A stretch of 44,032 nt of DNA from Thiotrichaceae bacterium (GCA_028688145.1 JAQTYU010000019.1:1-44032), one strand, 5' to 3'; shown: positions 35,391 to 43,855, counted from the stretch's first letter. Made by a program: numbers and translations. The notes: generated by a model from the sequence alone, not told the origin.

Positions 35391-36485
35391 TTAGGGTAAA
35401 TGAGGACGCTCCAAATACGCATGTGAACCCATTTCTTGCAAGCGACTGATGGTGCGCCGAAACGCAAAAGCATGACGATTGCCTTGATATAAAGCCTCGG
35501 GCGTAGTCGCTGCGGAAATGATTAATTTTACATTGCGATCATAAAACTCATCAATTAAGTTAATGAGACGTAAAGCTTTATCATTATCACGTTCTTGCAA
35601 TTGTGGGATATTGCTGAGCAACACCGTGTTAAAACACTGCGCCAATTCAATATAATCCGCCACCGCACGCGGCACATCGCACAGGGCTAAAAAATCAAAC
35701 CACACAATTCCATCCGCGCAACGGCGGGTTTTAATTTGTCGTCCACTGATTTCCAGCACATGCTTTTCTAAAATCTCATCGGGCGCAAGACTGAGGAAGC
35801 TATCGTATAAATTGCGTTCTGCCTGCGCATCTAGAGGGCTGTGGTAAATCTCCGCTTGCTCTAAAACCCGCAGGCGGTAATCCATGCCGCTATCGACATT
35901 GATGATTTCAGTGCATTCTTGCAATAAGGCAATTGCGGGCAAGAAACGGTCGCGCTGTAAACCATTTTTATACAATTCGTTGGGCACAACGTTGGAGGTG
36001 GTCACTAAAGTTACGCCGCGTTCAAATAAGGCTTTTAATAAGCCACCCAATAACATAGCATCAGTGATGTCGGCAACATGAAACTCATCCAGACACAATA
36101 CCTTCGTTTGTGCGGCGATGCGCTCAGCGACGATAGTTAACGGGTTTTCAATTTCGGGCAAGCCGCGTAATTCTTGATGCACTTGCTGCATAAAGCGGTG
36201 AAAATGTACGCGCTGTTTATTTTCATTGTGCAGACAATCATAAAAACTATCCACTAGATAAGTTTTGCCACGTCCCACGCCGCCCCAGAAATATAAGCCT
36301 TTAATTAATTGGGGGTTGCGGGTAAATTTCTGACGCAGTTTCGCAAAATAGCCTTGGGAGGCTGGCGGGCTTGAAAGTTCATCAAACAGGCGTTGCAAAT
36401 GGTGCACGGCATTTTTCTGTGCCGCATCTGCGGTAAAGCCTTCACGTTGTAAATCGCGTTGGTAGCGTTGCAGCGGTGTAGTCAT
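35391..36485 (-). CDS. zapE: Cell division ATPase ZapE (AFG1-like)
   Basis: AAA-type ATPase that binds FtsZ and modulates the Z-ring, homologous to mitochondrial AFG1/LACE1. About 364 residues from the ATG at 36485 (MTTPLQRYQRDLQREGF). An in-frame ATG at 36527 adds 14 residues that do not look conserved. Walker A is GLYFWGGVGRGKTYLVD, Walker B VLCLDEFHV, then sensor LVTTSNVVPNELY and the late NVKLIISA. The family signature HFHRFMQQVHQEL is present. It is divergent from the DUF985 cupin gene. Confidence 0.92.
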   Translation of the reverse strand: MTTPLQRYQRDLQREGFTADAAQKNAVHHLQRLFDELSSPPASQGYFAKLRQKFTRNPQLIKGLYFWGGVGRGKTYLVDSFYDCLHNENKQRVHFHRFMQQVHQELRGLPEIENPLTIVAERIAAQTKVLCLDEFHVADITDAMLLGGLLKALFERGVTLVTTSNVVPNELYKNGLQRDRFLPAIALLQECTEIINVDSGMDYRLRVLEQAEIYHSPLDAQAERNLYDSFLSLAPDEILEKHVLEISGRQIKTRRCADGIVWFDFLALCDVPRAVADYIELAQCFNTVLLSNIPQLQERDNDKALRLINLIDEFYDRNVKLIISAATTPEALYQGNRHAFAFRRTISRLQEMGSHAYLERPHLP

Positions 36486-36577
36486 TTGGACATCTGGGGG
36501 CTGAAAATGGTTTGCTAAGCCGCGCATTATATCATCAAGCTTCGGATTAATAGAAAGATTACGGGAGATATTTTGTC

Positions 36578-37063
36578 ATGTACACCCGATGGATTACAGA
36601 ATTGGGATTAGAACCGCATCCTGAAGGCGGGTTTTATCGGCGTAATTACACCGCAGATTGTTACGTGTTGCCTGAAAATTTTGCCGCCGCCCGTCCCGTT
36701 GCCAGTGCAATTTATTATTTATTGCCAGCCTCGCAATTTTCGGCTTTGCATCGCATTAAATCGGATGAGTTGTGGCATTTTTACGCGGGCGGCAGCTTAA
36801 ATATTTACGTAATTACGCCCGAAGGTGAATTAAAAATCTTGCGTTTGGGTTTAGATTTAGCGCGGGGCGAGCAACCTCAACAGCGAGTGCCAGCGGGCTG
36901 CTGGTTTGGGGCGTGTGTGGCACATGGGGAATATGTGTTGGTCGGGTGCACGGTTGCGCCTGCATTTGATTTTGCAGATTTTGAGCTGGGAAAACGTGCG
37001 GAATTGTGGGCAACTTATCCACAACATGCGGACATTATTGAGCGGTTGACGGCTGCATGTTAA
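36578..37063 (+). CDS. DUF985 cupin-fold protein
   Basis: 161 residues of the DUF985 (Cupin_5) family. Family blocks are LGLEPHPEGGFYRRNY at the N-terminus, AIYYLLPASQFSALHRIKSD, ELWHFYAGG, VPAGCWFGACV and the C-terminal VAPAFDFADFELG. The ATG at 36578 is used, following GGGAGAT upstream. It is divergent from zapE with about 90 bases between starts. Enzymatic activity for this family is unclear (sugar epimerase-like fold), so none is assigned. Confidence 0.88.
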   Translation: MYTRWITELGLEPHPEGGFYRRNYTADCYVLPENFAAARPVASAIYYLLPASQFSALHRIKSDELWHFYAGGSLNIYVITPEGELKILRLGLDLARGEQPQQRVPAGCWFGACVAHGEYVLVGCTVAPAFDFADFELGKRAELWATYPQHADIIERLTAAC

Positions 37064-37152
37064 ATGAGGCTACTTGAATAATTGCTTGTTGTGGATTTGG
37101 TTCTGTTCAGCTTTTTTTGAAAAAATTTAGGGTTTGATTACAAGTGTGTAAA

Positions 37153-37626
37153 TTACACGAACTCCCGTTTTTCCTGAAAAAATTGCCGCAATTGCTCTCC
37201 ACATTCCTCCGTCAACACGCCCCCGACACAGTCAACTTGATGATTATGGCGTGTATCGCGCAACACATCAAAACGGCTGCCCGCCGCACCTGCTTTAGGG
37301 TCGTATGCACCAAATACCACACGTTTGACTCGCGCATGAAGCAAGGCAGCGGCACACATCACGCAGGGTTCTAAAGTCACATAGAGCGTAGTTTCTAATA
37401 AACGATAATTTTGCAGTGCCTGTGCGCCCGCCCGAATGGCGACAATTTCCGCGTGCGCTGTGGGATCAAGCAATTGAATTGGGCGATTCCAAGCTTCTGC
37501 AATCAATTGATTTTGCTGTACTAAAACTGCACCCACAGGAATTTCTCCCTGCGCGGCGGCATTGTCGGCTAATTGCAGGGCGTGCCGCATCCAAAATTCA
37601 TCGTGAAGGCGTGTATCGGTGAGCAT
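37153..37626 (-). CDS. tadA: tRNA-specific adenosine deaminase TadA
   Basis: Zinc deaminase that converts A34 to inosine in tRNA-Arg(ACG), 157 residues. The catalytic motif TAHAEIVAIR (zinc His and proton-shuttle Glu) and the second zinc motif PCVMCAAALLHARVKRVVFG are both intact, along with AYDPKAGAAGS. The start overlaps the stop of the preceding NTF2-like gene (TAATG), suggesting coupled translation. Confidence 0.94.
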   Translation of the reverse strand: MLTDTRLHDEFWMRHALQLADNAAAQGEIPVGAVLVQQNQLIAEAWNRPIQLLDPTAHAEIVAIRAGAQALQNYRLLETTLYVTLEPCVMCAAALLHARVKRVVFGAYDPKAGAAGSRFDVLRDTRHNHQVDCVGGVLTEECGEQLRQFFQEKREFV

Positions 37627-37979
37627 TAGGCGTAATTAGCAAGGGCTTTGTAGACTTTGCCTTCTGTGTTGAAAAAAAAGGTTTCTATTGCCACTTTGCC
37701 CATCACAGAGTGATAGTAAATGGAAACACTGTCCACACCGCTGGTGACTGCAATAATTTTAAACTGCAAATCAGGAATATTTTTTAACGCCGTTCTCCAG
37801 TATTCGCCGACCGCCGCTTTTCCCTGCAATGTGCCCGCTGGGTCGCCTGTGAGTTTTTGAATCATGGGCGTGGTCATGGAAAAATCTTCGGTGTAATGGG
37901 CTAAAACTGCCTCTAAATCATGTTGATTCCAAGCGTTCACCCACTGTTCTGCAAATCTTAAGGCTTGTGTTTGATCCAT
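37626..37979 (-). CDS. NTF2-like / SnoaL-like protein
   Basis: 117 residues of the NTF2-like superfamily: an N-terminal helix with EQWVNAWNQHDLEAVLAHYT, then DFSMTTPMIQKL, GKAAVGEYWRTALKNIPDLQ and FKIIAVTSGVDSVSIYYHS. Such proteins bind small ligands or act as isomerases or accessory domains; no specific activity can be given. The open frame continues upstream to 38069, but that extension reads through the small mobile element, so the ATG at 37979 is used. It is coupled to tadA. Confidence 0.8.
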   Translation of the reverse strand: MDQTQALRFAEQWVNAWNQHDLEAVLAHYTEDFSMTTPMIQKLTGDPAGTLQGKAAVGEYWRTALKNIPDLQFKIIAVTSGVDSVSIYYHSVMGKVAIETFFFNTEGKVYKALANYA

Positions 37980-38005
37980 GCTGATTCTCGTTAATTTACT
38001 GAGTT

Positions 38006-38134
38006 TAGGAGTTACGCAGTTGAAATTGTAAGCAGTTCGTAGGGTGTATAAGGCGTAGCCGCCATACACCCTACGTTAAACCTCAATAAAGTGTTTTAAA
38101 TTGATAGCTTATTAAATCAACTGCGTAACTCCTA
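38006..38134. mobile_element. Complete small TA-flanked inverted-repeat element (MITE-like)
   Basis: Perfect 16-bp ends GGAGTTACGCAGTTGA (38008-38023) and TCAACTGCGTAACTCC (38117-38132), each flanked by TA, enclose about 125 bp with no gene. Inside is a perfect 12-bp hairpin, CGTAGGGTGTAT (38038-38049) and ATACACCCTACG (38064-38075). TA on both sides suggests a Tc1/mariner or IS630-type mechanism. Related copies are at 17216-17302 and 109-126. From 38135 to 38350 the DNA is AT-rich with no gene. Confidence 0.8.
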
Positions 38135-38350
38135 TGATTTATCATAATTTACAGAATTATCTGATTCATTAGGATTAACCCGAGAACGAGATAAATTGAA
38201 GCTTTATTCTTTAATTTTGAAAAGCCTTTAATCCTGTGAATCCTGATAAACCACTTTCTAGCATATTTTCTGAGGGGTGGAAAGTTTAGTTTTGTAAATC
38301 ACTAGGGTATTCATGAGGTTTGCTGAAAATATTTACATTTCAAGTGAGGG

Positions 38351-38374
38351 CGTTATACTCAACAACAGATAACG
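38351..38374 (+). promoter_or_regulatory. ModE operator
   Basis: CGTTAT, 12 bases, ATAACG: a 24-bp inverted repeat with the same arm sequence and spacing as I recall for the E. coli modA ModE site (CGTTAT ... ATAACG). It ends 18 bases before the modE start, where it would overlap the promoter or leader. This predicts molybdate-dependent autoregulation. Confidence 0.75.
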
Positions 38375-38392
38375 TTTTTAGGATATTTGCTG

Positions 38393-39199
38393 ATGACAAA
38401 GCTCGGAGCACAAGTAGAGGGGCGTATTTGGATTAATCGTTCAACGAAAGATTTTGTGGGACAAGGTCGCATAGAACTACTTGAGAAAATTGACGAATTA
38501 GGGTCAATTACCAAAGCTGCTAAAGCCATGGGGATGAGTTATAAAGCCGCATGGGATGCTATTGATACGATGAATAATGTGTCACCTCATTTGTTGGTGA
38601 TACGCTTGACGGGTGGAAAAGGGGGCGGTGGAACGCAATTAACCGAATATGCCCGTAAATTAGTCACACTATTCAAAAATATTGAAAAAGAACATCAACG
38701 CTTTTTGAAGCGGCTGAGTAAACAGGTGGAAGATTTCGAGAACTTTTTTCAAATCATGAGGGTCATTAGTATGCAAACCAGTGCGCGTAATCAATTTTTT
38801 GGTGTCATTCGTAACATCAAGATTGGTATAGTAAACAGTGAAATTGAAATTACGCTGAAGGGTAATGATAAACTGGTGGCAACACTGACGGCTGATAGTT
38901 TGACCGAGTTGAGTTTAGAGGAAGGTTCTGAGGTTTATGCCTTGATTAAAGCCCCTGAAATTTTCTTGCTACGCACTGACTGTGGACTACATATCAGCGC
39001 CCGTAACTGTTTGTTGGGAACGGTACGAGAAATTCGACACGGCACGGTCAATGCGGAAGTTACTTTGGAATTGGCGGGCGGCACGGTATTGAAAGCCGTG
39101 ATTACTCATGCCGCGTTAATGGATTTGGGTATCCAAATCGGTGAAAGTTTGTTGGCAGCTTTTAAAGCAAGCAGTGTTATGTTGGCTGTGCCTGCTTAG
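38393..39199 (+). CDS. modE: Molybdate-responsive transcriptional regulator ModE
   Basis: 268 residues. The N-terminal winged helix has GRIELLEKIDELGSITKAAK and MSYKAAWDAIDTMNN, with the wing LTGGKGGGGTQLTEYA. Two MOP/TOBE molybdate-binding domains follow, each with its S-A-R-N motif: TSARNQFFGVIRNIKIG (about 127) and HISARNCLLGTVREIRHG (about 200). This is the full-length E. coli type, which binds DNA as a dimer with molybdate. The ATG at 38393 is chosen over a TTG two codons upstream. A perfect ModE-type operator precedes it. No modABC transporter genes are in the window. Confidence 0.94.
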   Translation: MTKLGAQVEGRIWINRSTKDFVGQGRIELLEKIDELGSITKAAKAMGMSYKAAWDAIDTMNNVSPHLLVIRLTGGKGGGGTQLTEYARKLVTLFKNIEKEHQRFLKRLSKQVEDFENFFQIMRVISMQTSARNQFFGVIRNIKIGIVNSEIEITLKGNDKLVATLTADSLTELSLEEGSEVYALIKAPEIFLLRTDCGLHISARNCLLGTVREIRHGTVNAEVTLELAGGTVLKAVITHAALMDLGIQIGESLLAAFKASSVMLAVPA

Positions 39200-39224
39200 T
39201 AGTCTTACTGCGCTTTCACGAGTG

Positions 39225-39306
39225 GCCCGTATGCAGCAAAGCGGAATGCGGGGGGAATTAAATCATCGCCTGCGAACTCCCGTATTCCACTGCGCTGCAT
39301 ACGGGC
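39225..39306. repeat. GCCCGTATGCAGC palindromic repeat
   Basis: GCCCGTATGCAGC, then AAAGCGGAATGCGGG, is mirrored by CCCGTATTCCACTGCGCTGC and ATACGGGC at the other end, giving an imperfect inverted repeat of about 28 bp per arm around a short AT centre. It sits between the convergent modE and tsaB genes and could work as a bidirectional terminator. It looks like a REP/BIME-type repeat. Confidence 0.65.
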
Positions 39307-39325
39307 TACAGATTTGGGGGCACAA

Positions 39326-40009
39326 TTAACTGCCATGCACCACTTTATTGCGCAAATAAATCGGTAACGCCAATTCTGGGCTGACTGCCAAACCCTGTTC
39401 AAATGCCGCCGCTGCCAAGGGCAACATTGCCGACGCTTGCGGATAAGTGGTTTCAGTTTCAACACTGATCGCCGTCACCGTGCCCAAGGCTTTTAATAAT
39501 ACCGTGTTATAAGCCATCCAACCCGAACCCACGCCATACGCCGCACTATTTTCTAATAATTTTACGCTTTCGGGCGGACACACGATTTCTTCACCGCACA
39601 ACTGCATTAATTTATTTTCACCTAAAATATACTCACCCCAGTAGACTTCACCCATACGCGCATCAATTGCGGCGAGAACATGGGTCATGCCTTTATCGCG
39701 ATAAGCCGCTTGTGCCAAGGCTGCAAGGCTTGAAATCGGAATAATCGGCACTTCTGCCGCGAAAGCAATGCCTTGGGCAACCCCGCAGGCAATTCTTAAA
39801 CCTGTGAAACTGCCAGGACCACAGCCCATCACCACCGCGTCTAATTGTTGCGGGCGCAAATTTGCCTGCTGCATCATTTCATCAATCATCGGCAAAATTA
39901 ATTCTGCATGGTGGCGCGTGGTCATCACGGAACGTTCAAACTGGGTTTCGTCACATAATAAGGCGCAAGAACAAGCTTCGGTGGCAGTATCAAGGGCAAG
40001 TAATTTCAT
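39326..40009 (-). CDS. tsaB: tRNA threonylcarbamoyladenosine biosynthesis protein TsaB
   Basis: Partner of TsaD in making t6A37 of ANN-decoding tRNAs. 227 residues, ASKHA-type fold. Diagnostic blocks are KLLALDTATEACSCAL, RHHAELILPMIDEMM, VVMGCGPGSFTGLRIACGVAQG and VLAAIDARMGEVYW. The C-terminus PIYLRNKVVH is the usual ending. It is divergent from rph with about 110 bases between starts. Confidence 0.94.
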   Translation of the reverse strand: MKLLALDTATEACSCALLCDETQFERSVMTTRHHAELILPMIDEMMQQANLRPQQLDAVVMGCGPGSFTGLRIACGVAQGIAFAAEVPIIPISSLAALAQAAYRDKGMTHVLAAIDARMGEVYWGEYILGENKLMQLCGEEIVCPPESVKLLENSAAYGVGSGWMAYNTVLLKALGTVTAISVETETTYPQASAMLPLAAAAFEQGLAVSPELALPIYLRNKVVHGS

Positions 40010-40122
40010 AAGGCGGTCATTATCACAGAGCAGGACATCAGATTAAAGGGAATCCGCGCTATTCGTAAGCCTGCGGATTGCGTAAAATAGTGTAAATCTT
40101 ACCAATAAGGAATGCCAATACT

Positions 40123-40842
40123 ATGCGCCCCAGCGGTCGTACTCCCCAAGAACTGCGTAACATCAGCATCACTCGCCATTATACCCAATATGCAGAAGGC
40201 TCGGTTTTAGTCGAGTTTGGAAATACCAAAGTATTGTGCACCGCCAGCATTGAAGAACGGGTGCCGCGTTTCCTCAAAGAAAAGAATAGCGGCTGGGTGA
40301 CTGCGGAATATGGCATGTTGCCGCGTTCTACTCATCAAAGAATGCAACGTGAAGCCAGCTCAGGCAAACAAGGCGGGCGCACTTTAGAAATTCAACGCCT
40401 GATTGGGCGTTCTTTGCGGGCGGTGATGGATTTAAGCGCGATGGGCGAACGCAGCATTACTATTGACTGTGACGTGATTCAAGCCGACGGCGGCACACGA
40501 ACTGCTGCGATTACAGGCGGTTATGTTGCTCTGGTCGATGCGATGCGCCATTTAAAACGCATTGGAAAAATTCGTAATATTCCCATTCATGGCGCAATTG
40601 CCGCCGTTTCTGTGGGAATTTATAAGGGCGTGCCGATTTTAGATTTAGAATACGCCGAAGATTCTGAAGCCGAAACCGACATGAATATTGTGATGAATGA
40701 CGTGGGCAGCTTTGTCGAAATTCAAGGCACAGCCGAAGGTCATGCTTTCCGTCCTGACGAATTGCAAAGTATGTTAGCCCTTGCCAAAATAGGCGTTGAC
40801 CAATTGTTAGAAAAACAACGCGCTGCCTTGGCTGAAGTTTAA
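40123..40842 (+). CDS. rph: Ribonuclease PH
   Basis: Phosphorolytic 3'-5' exoribonuclease that trims tRNA precursors. 239 residues, the normal length; the C-terminus is intact ([21 protein letters not shown]). Typical blocks are [59 protein letters not shown] and [20 protein letters not shown]. It works as a hexameric ring of dimers. About 40 bases separate it from the next gene on the same strand. Confidence 0.96.
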   Translation: MRPSGRTPQELRNISITRHYTQYAEGSVLVEFGNTKVLCTASIEERVPRFLKEKNSGWVTAEYGMLPRSTHQRMQREASSGKQGGRTLEIQRLIGRSLRAVMDLSAMGERSITIDCDVIQADGGTRTAAITGGYVALVDAMRHLKRIGKIRNIPIHGAIAAVSVGIYKGVPILDLEYAEDSEAETDMNIVMNDVGSFVEIQGTAEGHAFRPDELQSMLALAKIGVDQLLEKQRAALAEV

Positions 40843-40884
40843 AGCGTATTGTTTGAGCGTGTTTAAGGTAGGAGCTTGAATGTT

Positions 40885-41709
40885 ATGGCAAATTACGCTG
40901 ATAGAGTCTTGCAACAGTTTTTAATTATCTTTGGCGGTATTAAAGTTTTTCGCTTTCCATTCTTTATGATTTACGACCCACGCACTTTTGCCATCAAGGG
41001 CAAGCAAACGCGGGAAGTGATGAATTTATTGCAACCGGGCGATATTTTATTACGCACTTACAAGAATTATTTAGACGGTTACTTTATTCCGGGCACCTTC
41101 AGTCATGCAGGGTTTTACCTTGGCAAAGTCACGGATGATGATGTCAAAAACTACAGCGGGATTAGCAATTCTAGCGATTTAGCTGAAATAGAAACGGGTG
41201 ATGAAATGGTGATTCACTCGATGGCGCGCGGGATTTTTCTTGAAGATGTGATTAATTTTTGCCGTTGCGATGGTATGGCAGTGTTACGCTTTCCACACCA
41301 ATTAAAACATCAAGCAGGTTTAACCGTGCCGCAGCGCGTTCAAGAATATTTCAACTCGCCAGAAGTTCACGGGCAATATGGTAAAGAACCGATTTTAGCC
41401 GAGCAAGCTTTGGCAACGCGCTTATTGCAAGGCGAAACCTTGGATTTTGCCAAAGAAGTATTTCCGCTGTTCTTTCACACCGCTTTAAGTCAATTGGGAA
41501 AACCTTACGACTTTGATTTTAATTTTGATGATTTTAACGCCATGTCCTGCACAGAATTCGTGTATTTCTTAAGCAAAAGTGTATGCTGGAATTACGGCAT
41601 CCAACCTGTTGAAAAGAAAGTGCTGTTTAAATCACGGCGCATTATTCAACCTGATGCTTTTGAAAACAGTGCCTTGTCGGTGATTTGGAAGCAGGTTCAG
41701 CCGCGTTGA
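40885..41709 (+). CDS. YiiX/YebB-like permuted papain-fold protein
   Basis: 274 residues. LQPGDILLRTYKNY and GTFSHAGFYLG (candidate catalytic His) precede, late in the chain, DDFNAMSCTEFVYFLSKSVC, with a cysteine before TEF as candidate nucleophile. This His-then-Cys order is the permuted NlpC/P60 (YiiX/YebB, YaeF) arrangement. No signal peptide is seen; the hydrophobic start FLIIFGGIKVFRFPFFMIY may bind membrane. The ATG at 40885 is used, with TAGGAGC upstream. Such proteins may act on lipids or acyl groups; substrate unknown. Confidence 0.75.
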   Translation: MANYADRVLQQFLIIFGGIKVFRFPFFMIYDPRTFAIKGKQTREVMNLLQPGDILLRTYKNYLDGYFIPGTFSHAGFYLGKVTDDDVKNYSGISNSSDLAEIETGDEMVIHSMARGIFLEDVINFCRCDGMAVLRFPHQLKHQAGLTVPQRVQEYFNSPEVHGQYGKEPILAEQALATRLLQGETLDFAKEVFPLFFHTALSQLGKPYDFDFNFDDFNAMSCTEFVYFLSKSVCWNYGIQPVEKKVLFKSRRIIQPDAFENSALSVIWKQVQPR

Positions 41710-41722
41710 TGGTTTTTTACAG

Positions 41723-41876
41723 AAGCCCCCAACCCCCTAAAGGGGGCTAAACATAAAAGATTTTTGTTTTTAAAGTCAGTAGGGTGGGCATTGCCCACCG
41801 CAACACGCTGCCAATTTTGGTGGGCGATGCCCACCCTACCAAATTAAACGCCCTTCAGGGGATTTAGGGGCGCAGT
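41723..41876. repeat. CCCCTAAAGGGG repeat interrupted by a GGTGGGCA palindrome
   Basis: The left unit AAGCCCCCAACCCCCTAAAG to GGGGCTAAA at 41723-41751 and the right unit CGCCCTTCAGGGGATTTAGG to GGCGCAG near 41849-41875 belong to the palindrome family of 32661-32752. Between them is a second palindrome, GTAGGGTGGGCATTGCCCAC starting at 41779 and its inverse ending CCCACCCTAC at 41839. Each arm of it is itself a GGTGGGCA/TGCCCACC hairpin. No gene lies in 41710-41920. Confidence 0.65.
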
Positions 41877-41920
41877 TTGCTTTAATCGCCCAATCAATTC
41901 TCCAACTTTCAGGATATGCA

Positions 41921-42382
41921 ATGCGCCAGCTTTATTTGTTAATCGGTATCGTGCTGATGGGCGCGACAGTGCACAGTGCGGCAGAAAGCCCGCGTTATCG
42001 GGGCGATGCTGAAGAAACCAAAGGCACTATTTGGCAAACCCCACAAGCCGCCACTCCAAAAACTGAATCTGTCGCAGACCCCAAATGGCAAGCCCCAAAC
42101 ATTGCAGCCTATCCTTCACAGGGCAGCGATACTTCTGAACCGCCGCGTTATCGTCCTTTGACCGCGCCACAAACGGTCACCTTGCCCGAGTTGCCGCGCC
42201 CAGTCACACCCAGCACCGATAACACCCCAGGCTATCCCAACGTACAAAATTATCCGTATTATGGCGCGCCCAACAGCAATAATTATCCAACGCTGCAAAG
42301 CTATCCCGAAAATACAACTCCCCCACCGCCTGCAAATCTACCCAATCAGCCCTATAATTCATCCAATTACCCTGTACGTTAA
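41921..42382 (+). CDS. Secreted Pro/Tyr/Asn-rich protein
   Basis: 153 residues, not recognised. A Sec signal peptide (MRQLYLLIGIVLMGATVHSA, cleavage near AES) is followed by a low-complexity chain in which proline, tyrosine, asparagine and threonine dominate, with recurring short YP/NYP units (PGYPNVQNYPYYG, NNYPTLQSYP, SNYPVR) and two PRYR segments. It is probably disordered and exported to the periplasm or beyond. It precedes the DUF4139 gene on the same strand, about 95 bases away, with a CTCC/ATCTTC hairpin (42397-42425) in between. Confidence 0.6.
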   Translation: MRQLYLLIGIVLMGATVHSAAESPRYRGDAEETKGTIWQTPQAATPKTESVADPKWQAPNIAAYPSQGSDTSEPPRYRPLTAPQTVTLPELPRPVTPSTDNTPGYPNVQNYPYYGAPNSNNYPTLQSYPENTTPPPPANLPNQPYNSSNYPVR

Positions 42383-42396
42383 AATTTAAAACCAAG

Positions 42397-42425
42397 CTCC
42401 CCATCTTCACAAAGAAGATAAGGAG
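42397..42425. repeat. Hairpin with shared GGGGCGCAG tail
   Basis: CTCC-CC-ATCTTC and GAAGAT-AA-GGAG form an 11-bp stem region with a two-base internal mismatch and loop ACAAA. It is followed by ATTTAGGGGCGCAGTTT, the same tail as the repeat ending at 41876. It may end transcription of the Pro/Tyr-rich protein gene. Confidence 0.45.
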
Positions 42426-42478
42426 ATTTAGGGGCGCAGTTTAAATAAATTATTTTCATGCCATTGAGGAGAGGTTTG

Positions 42479-43855
42479 ATGCGCAATGCTTACTTATACA
42501 GTGCCTTGCTGTTATTAGGGATCACGGCAAATACCCAGGCAAAAATTGACCTGGTCACCTTGCCACAACGCGACCGAGTGCAATTAACTATTTATAATGG
42601 AACAGATTTAACGTTTGTACGGGAACAGCGCACGCTGACCCTCAAAGCAGGGATTAATCGCTTAGAATTTGGCTGGGCAGATACTTTAATCGACCCGACC
42701 TCGGTGCAATTGACCGCGCCCCAACATGCCGAACAAGTGCAATTACGTGAAGTTTCTTATCCGCCGAATATCAACGGTAGCGCAGTGTGGACAATTGATT
42801 CCAAAATTGCAGGCGCAGTGCCTGTGGAAATTACTTTTTTCACTTCAGGAATTAGCTGGCGTTCCTTTTACACTGGCACTTTGTCCGCAGATGAACAAAG
42901 TTTGCGCCTGCAAAATTATGTGCGCATAGATAATCACAGCGGCGAAGATTATGCCGAGGCGCAAACGCGGGTGGTGGTTGGGAAAATCAGTTTGCTTGAC
43001 CAAATTGCTGAATTAGCAAAACGTTCGCCGCCTTATGGCTCGCCTGTGAAAGACATGCACATACTCGGCATGTTGGAAGATGTCGCGGCACCTGCCTCAA
43101 TGGATGAACGTTCCACCGCCAAAAAAGCACGCCGTGAAAATTACGCCGCCGCCGCACCGATGATGAAAGCAGCTGCGCCCAAGCAAATCGTGAAAGAAGG
43201 GCTTTCTGAATATTTTTTATACAGTATCGAAGGCACAGAAAGCATTCCCAATGGTTGGGGGAAACGCTTGTTGTCTTTGGAAATCGCGGATATTCCTGTG
43301 AAAGCTTTATATCGCCACGATTTAAATCGCTACGGACACGATATGCCCCACCGTTTATTGTCGTTTAAAAATGACAAAGCGCATCATCTGGGCGACACGC
43401 CCTTGCCTGATGGTCAGGTGATGATTTACCGCCAACTGTCGCCGCAGCAAAATTTAAGTTATGTCGGCTCGATGTATAACAAATATATTCCGATTGAACA
43501 GGAAGTGGAGTTGGATTTTGGCACAACGGTCGATGTTAAAATTGAACCCGTATTATTGGAATACAAAACTAATAATTTTGTATTTGACCGTCGCGGCAAT
43601 ATTGCAGGTTTTGACAAACTGGAAACTTGGCAATTGAAAATAGAAAACAGCCGCGATATTCCTGTGGATGTGGAAATTGTACGGCATTTTCAGGGCGGCT
43701 ATTGGTCTTTACAAACCGCGCCTGAATTCAAAGGCACGTATGAAAAAGTGGATATTGACACGGTCAAATACCGTGTGACCGTCGCGGCGCAAAGCCAATC
43801 AACACTGGGCTATACCTTGACTTTGTATCAGGGTGAGCGGCAACAGCGGCATTAA
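42479..43855 (+). CDS. DUF4139 domain protein, exported
   Basis: 458 residues. A signal peptide (MRNAYLYSALLLLGITANTQA) is followed by beta-rich DUF4139-type sequence: LTIYNGTDLTFVREQRTLTL, INRLEFGWADTLIDPTSVQL, WTIDSKIAGAVPVEITFFTS GISWRSFY and LRLQNYVRIDNHSGEDYA. A low-complexity Ala/Lys stretch lies around residues 205-245. Start 42479 is chosen because GAGGAGAGG lies just upstream; an ATG at 42458 is also in frame. Members of the family are found in bacteria and eukaryotes without an assigned biochemical role. Confidence 0.8.
   Translation: MRNAYLYSALLLLGITANTQAKIDLVTLPQRDRVQLTIYNGTDLTFVREQRTLTLKAGINRLEFGWADTLIDPTSVQLTAPQHAEQVQLREVSYPPNINGSAVWTIDSKIAGAVPVEITFFTSGISWRSFYTGTLSADEQSLRLQNYVRIDNHSGEDYAEAQTRVVVGKISLLDQIAELAKRSPPYGSPVKDMHILGMLEDVAAPASMDERSTAKKARRENYAAAAPMMKAAAPKQIVKEGLSEYFLYSIEGTESIPNGWGKRLLSLEIADIPVKALYRHDLNRYGHDMPHRLLSFKNDKAHHLGDTPLPDGQVMIYRQLSPQQNLSYVGSMYNKYIPIEQEVELDFGTTVDVKIEPVLLEYKTNNFVFDRRGNIAGFDKLETWQLKIENSRDIPVDVEIVRHFQGGYWSLQTAPEFKGTYEKVDIDTVKYRVTVAAQSQSTLGYTLTLYQGERQQRH

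Noticed and set aside
38380..38392. TTG at 38387 as modE start
   Set aside because: It would put the start almost on the upstream AGGATA; the ATG at 38393 gives a normal spacing and N-terminus.
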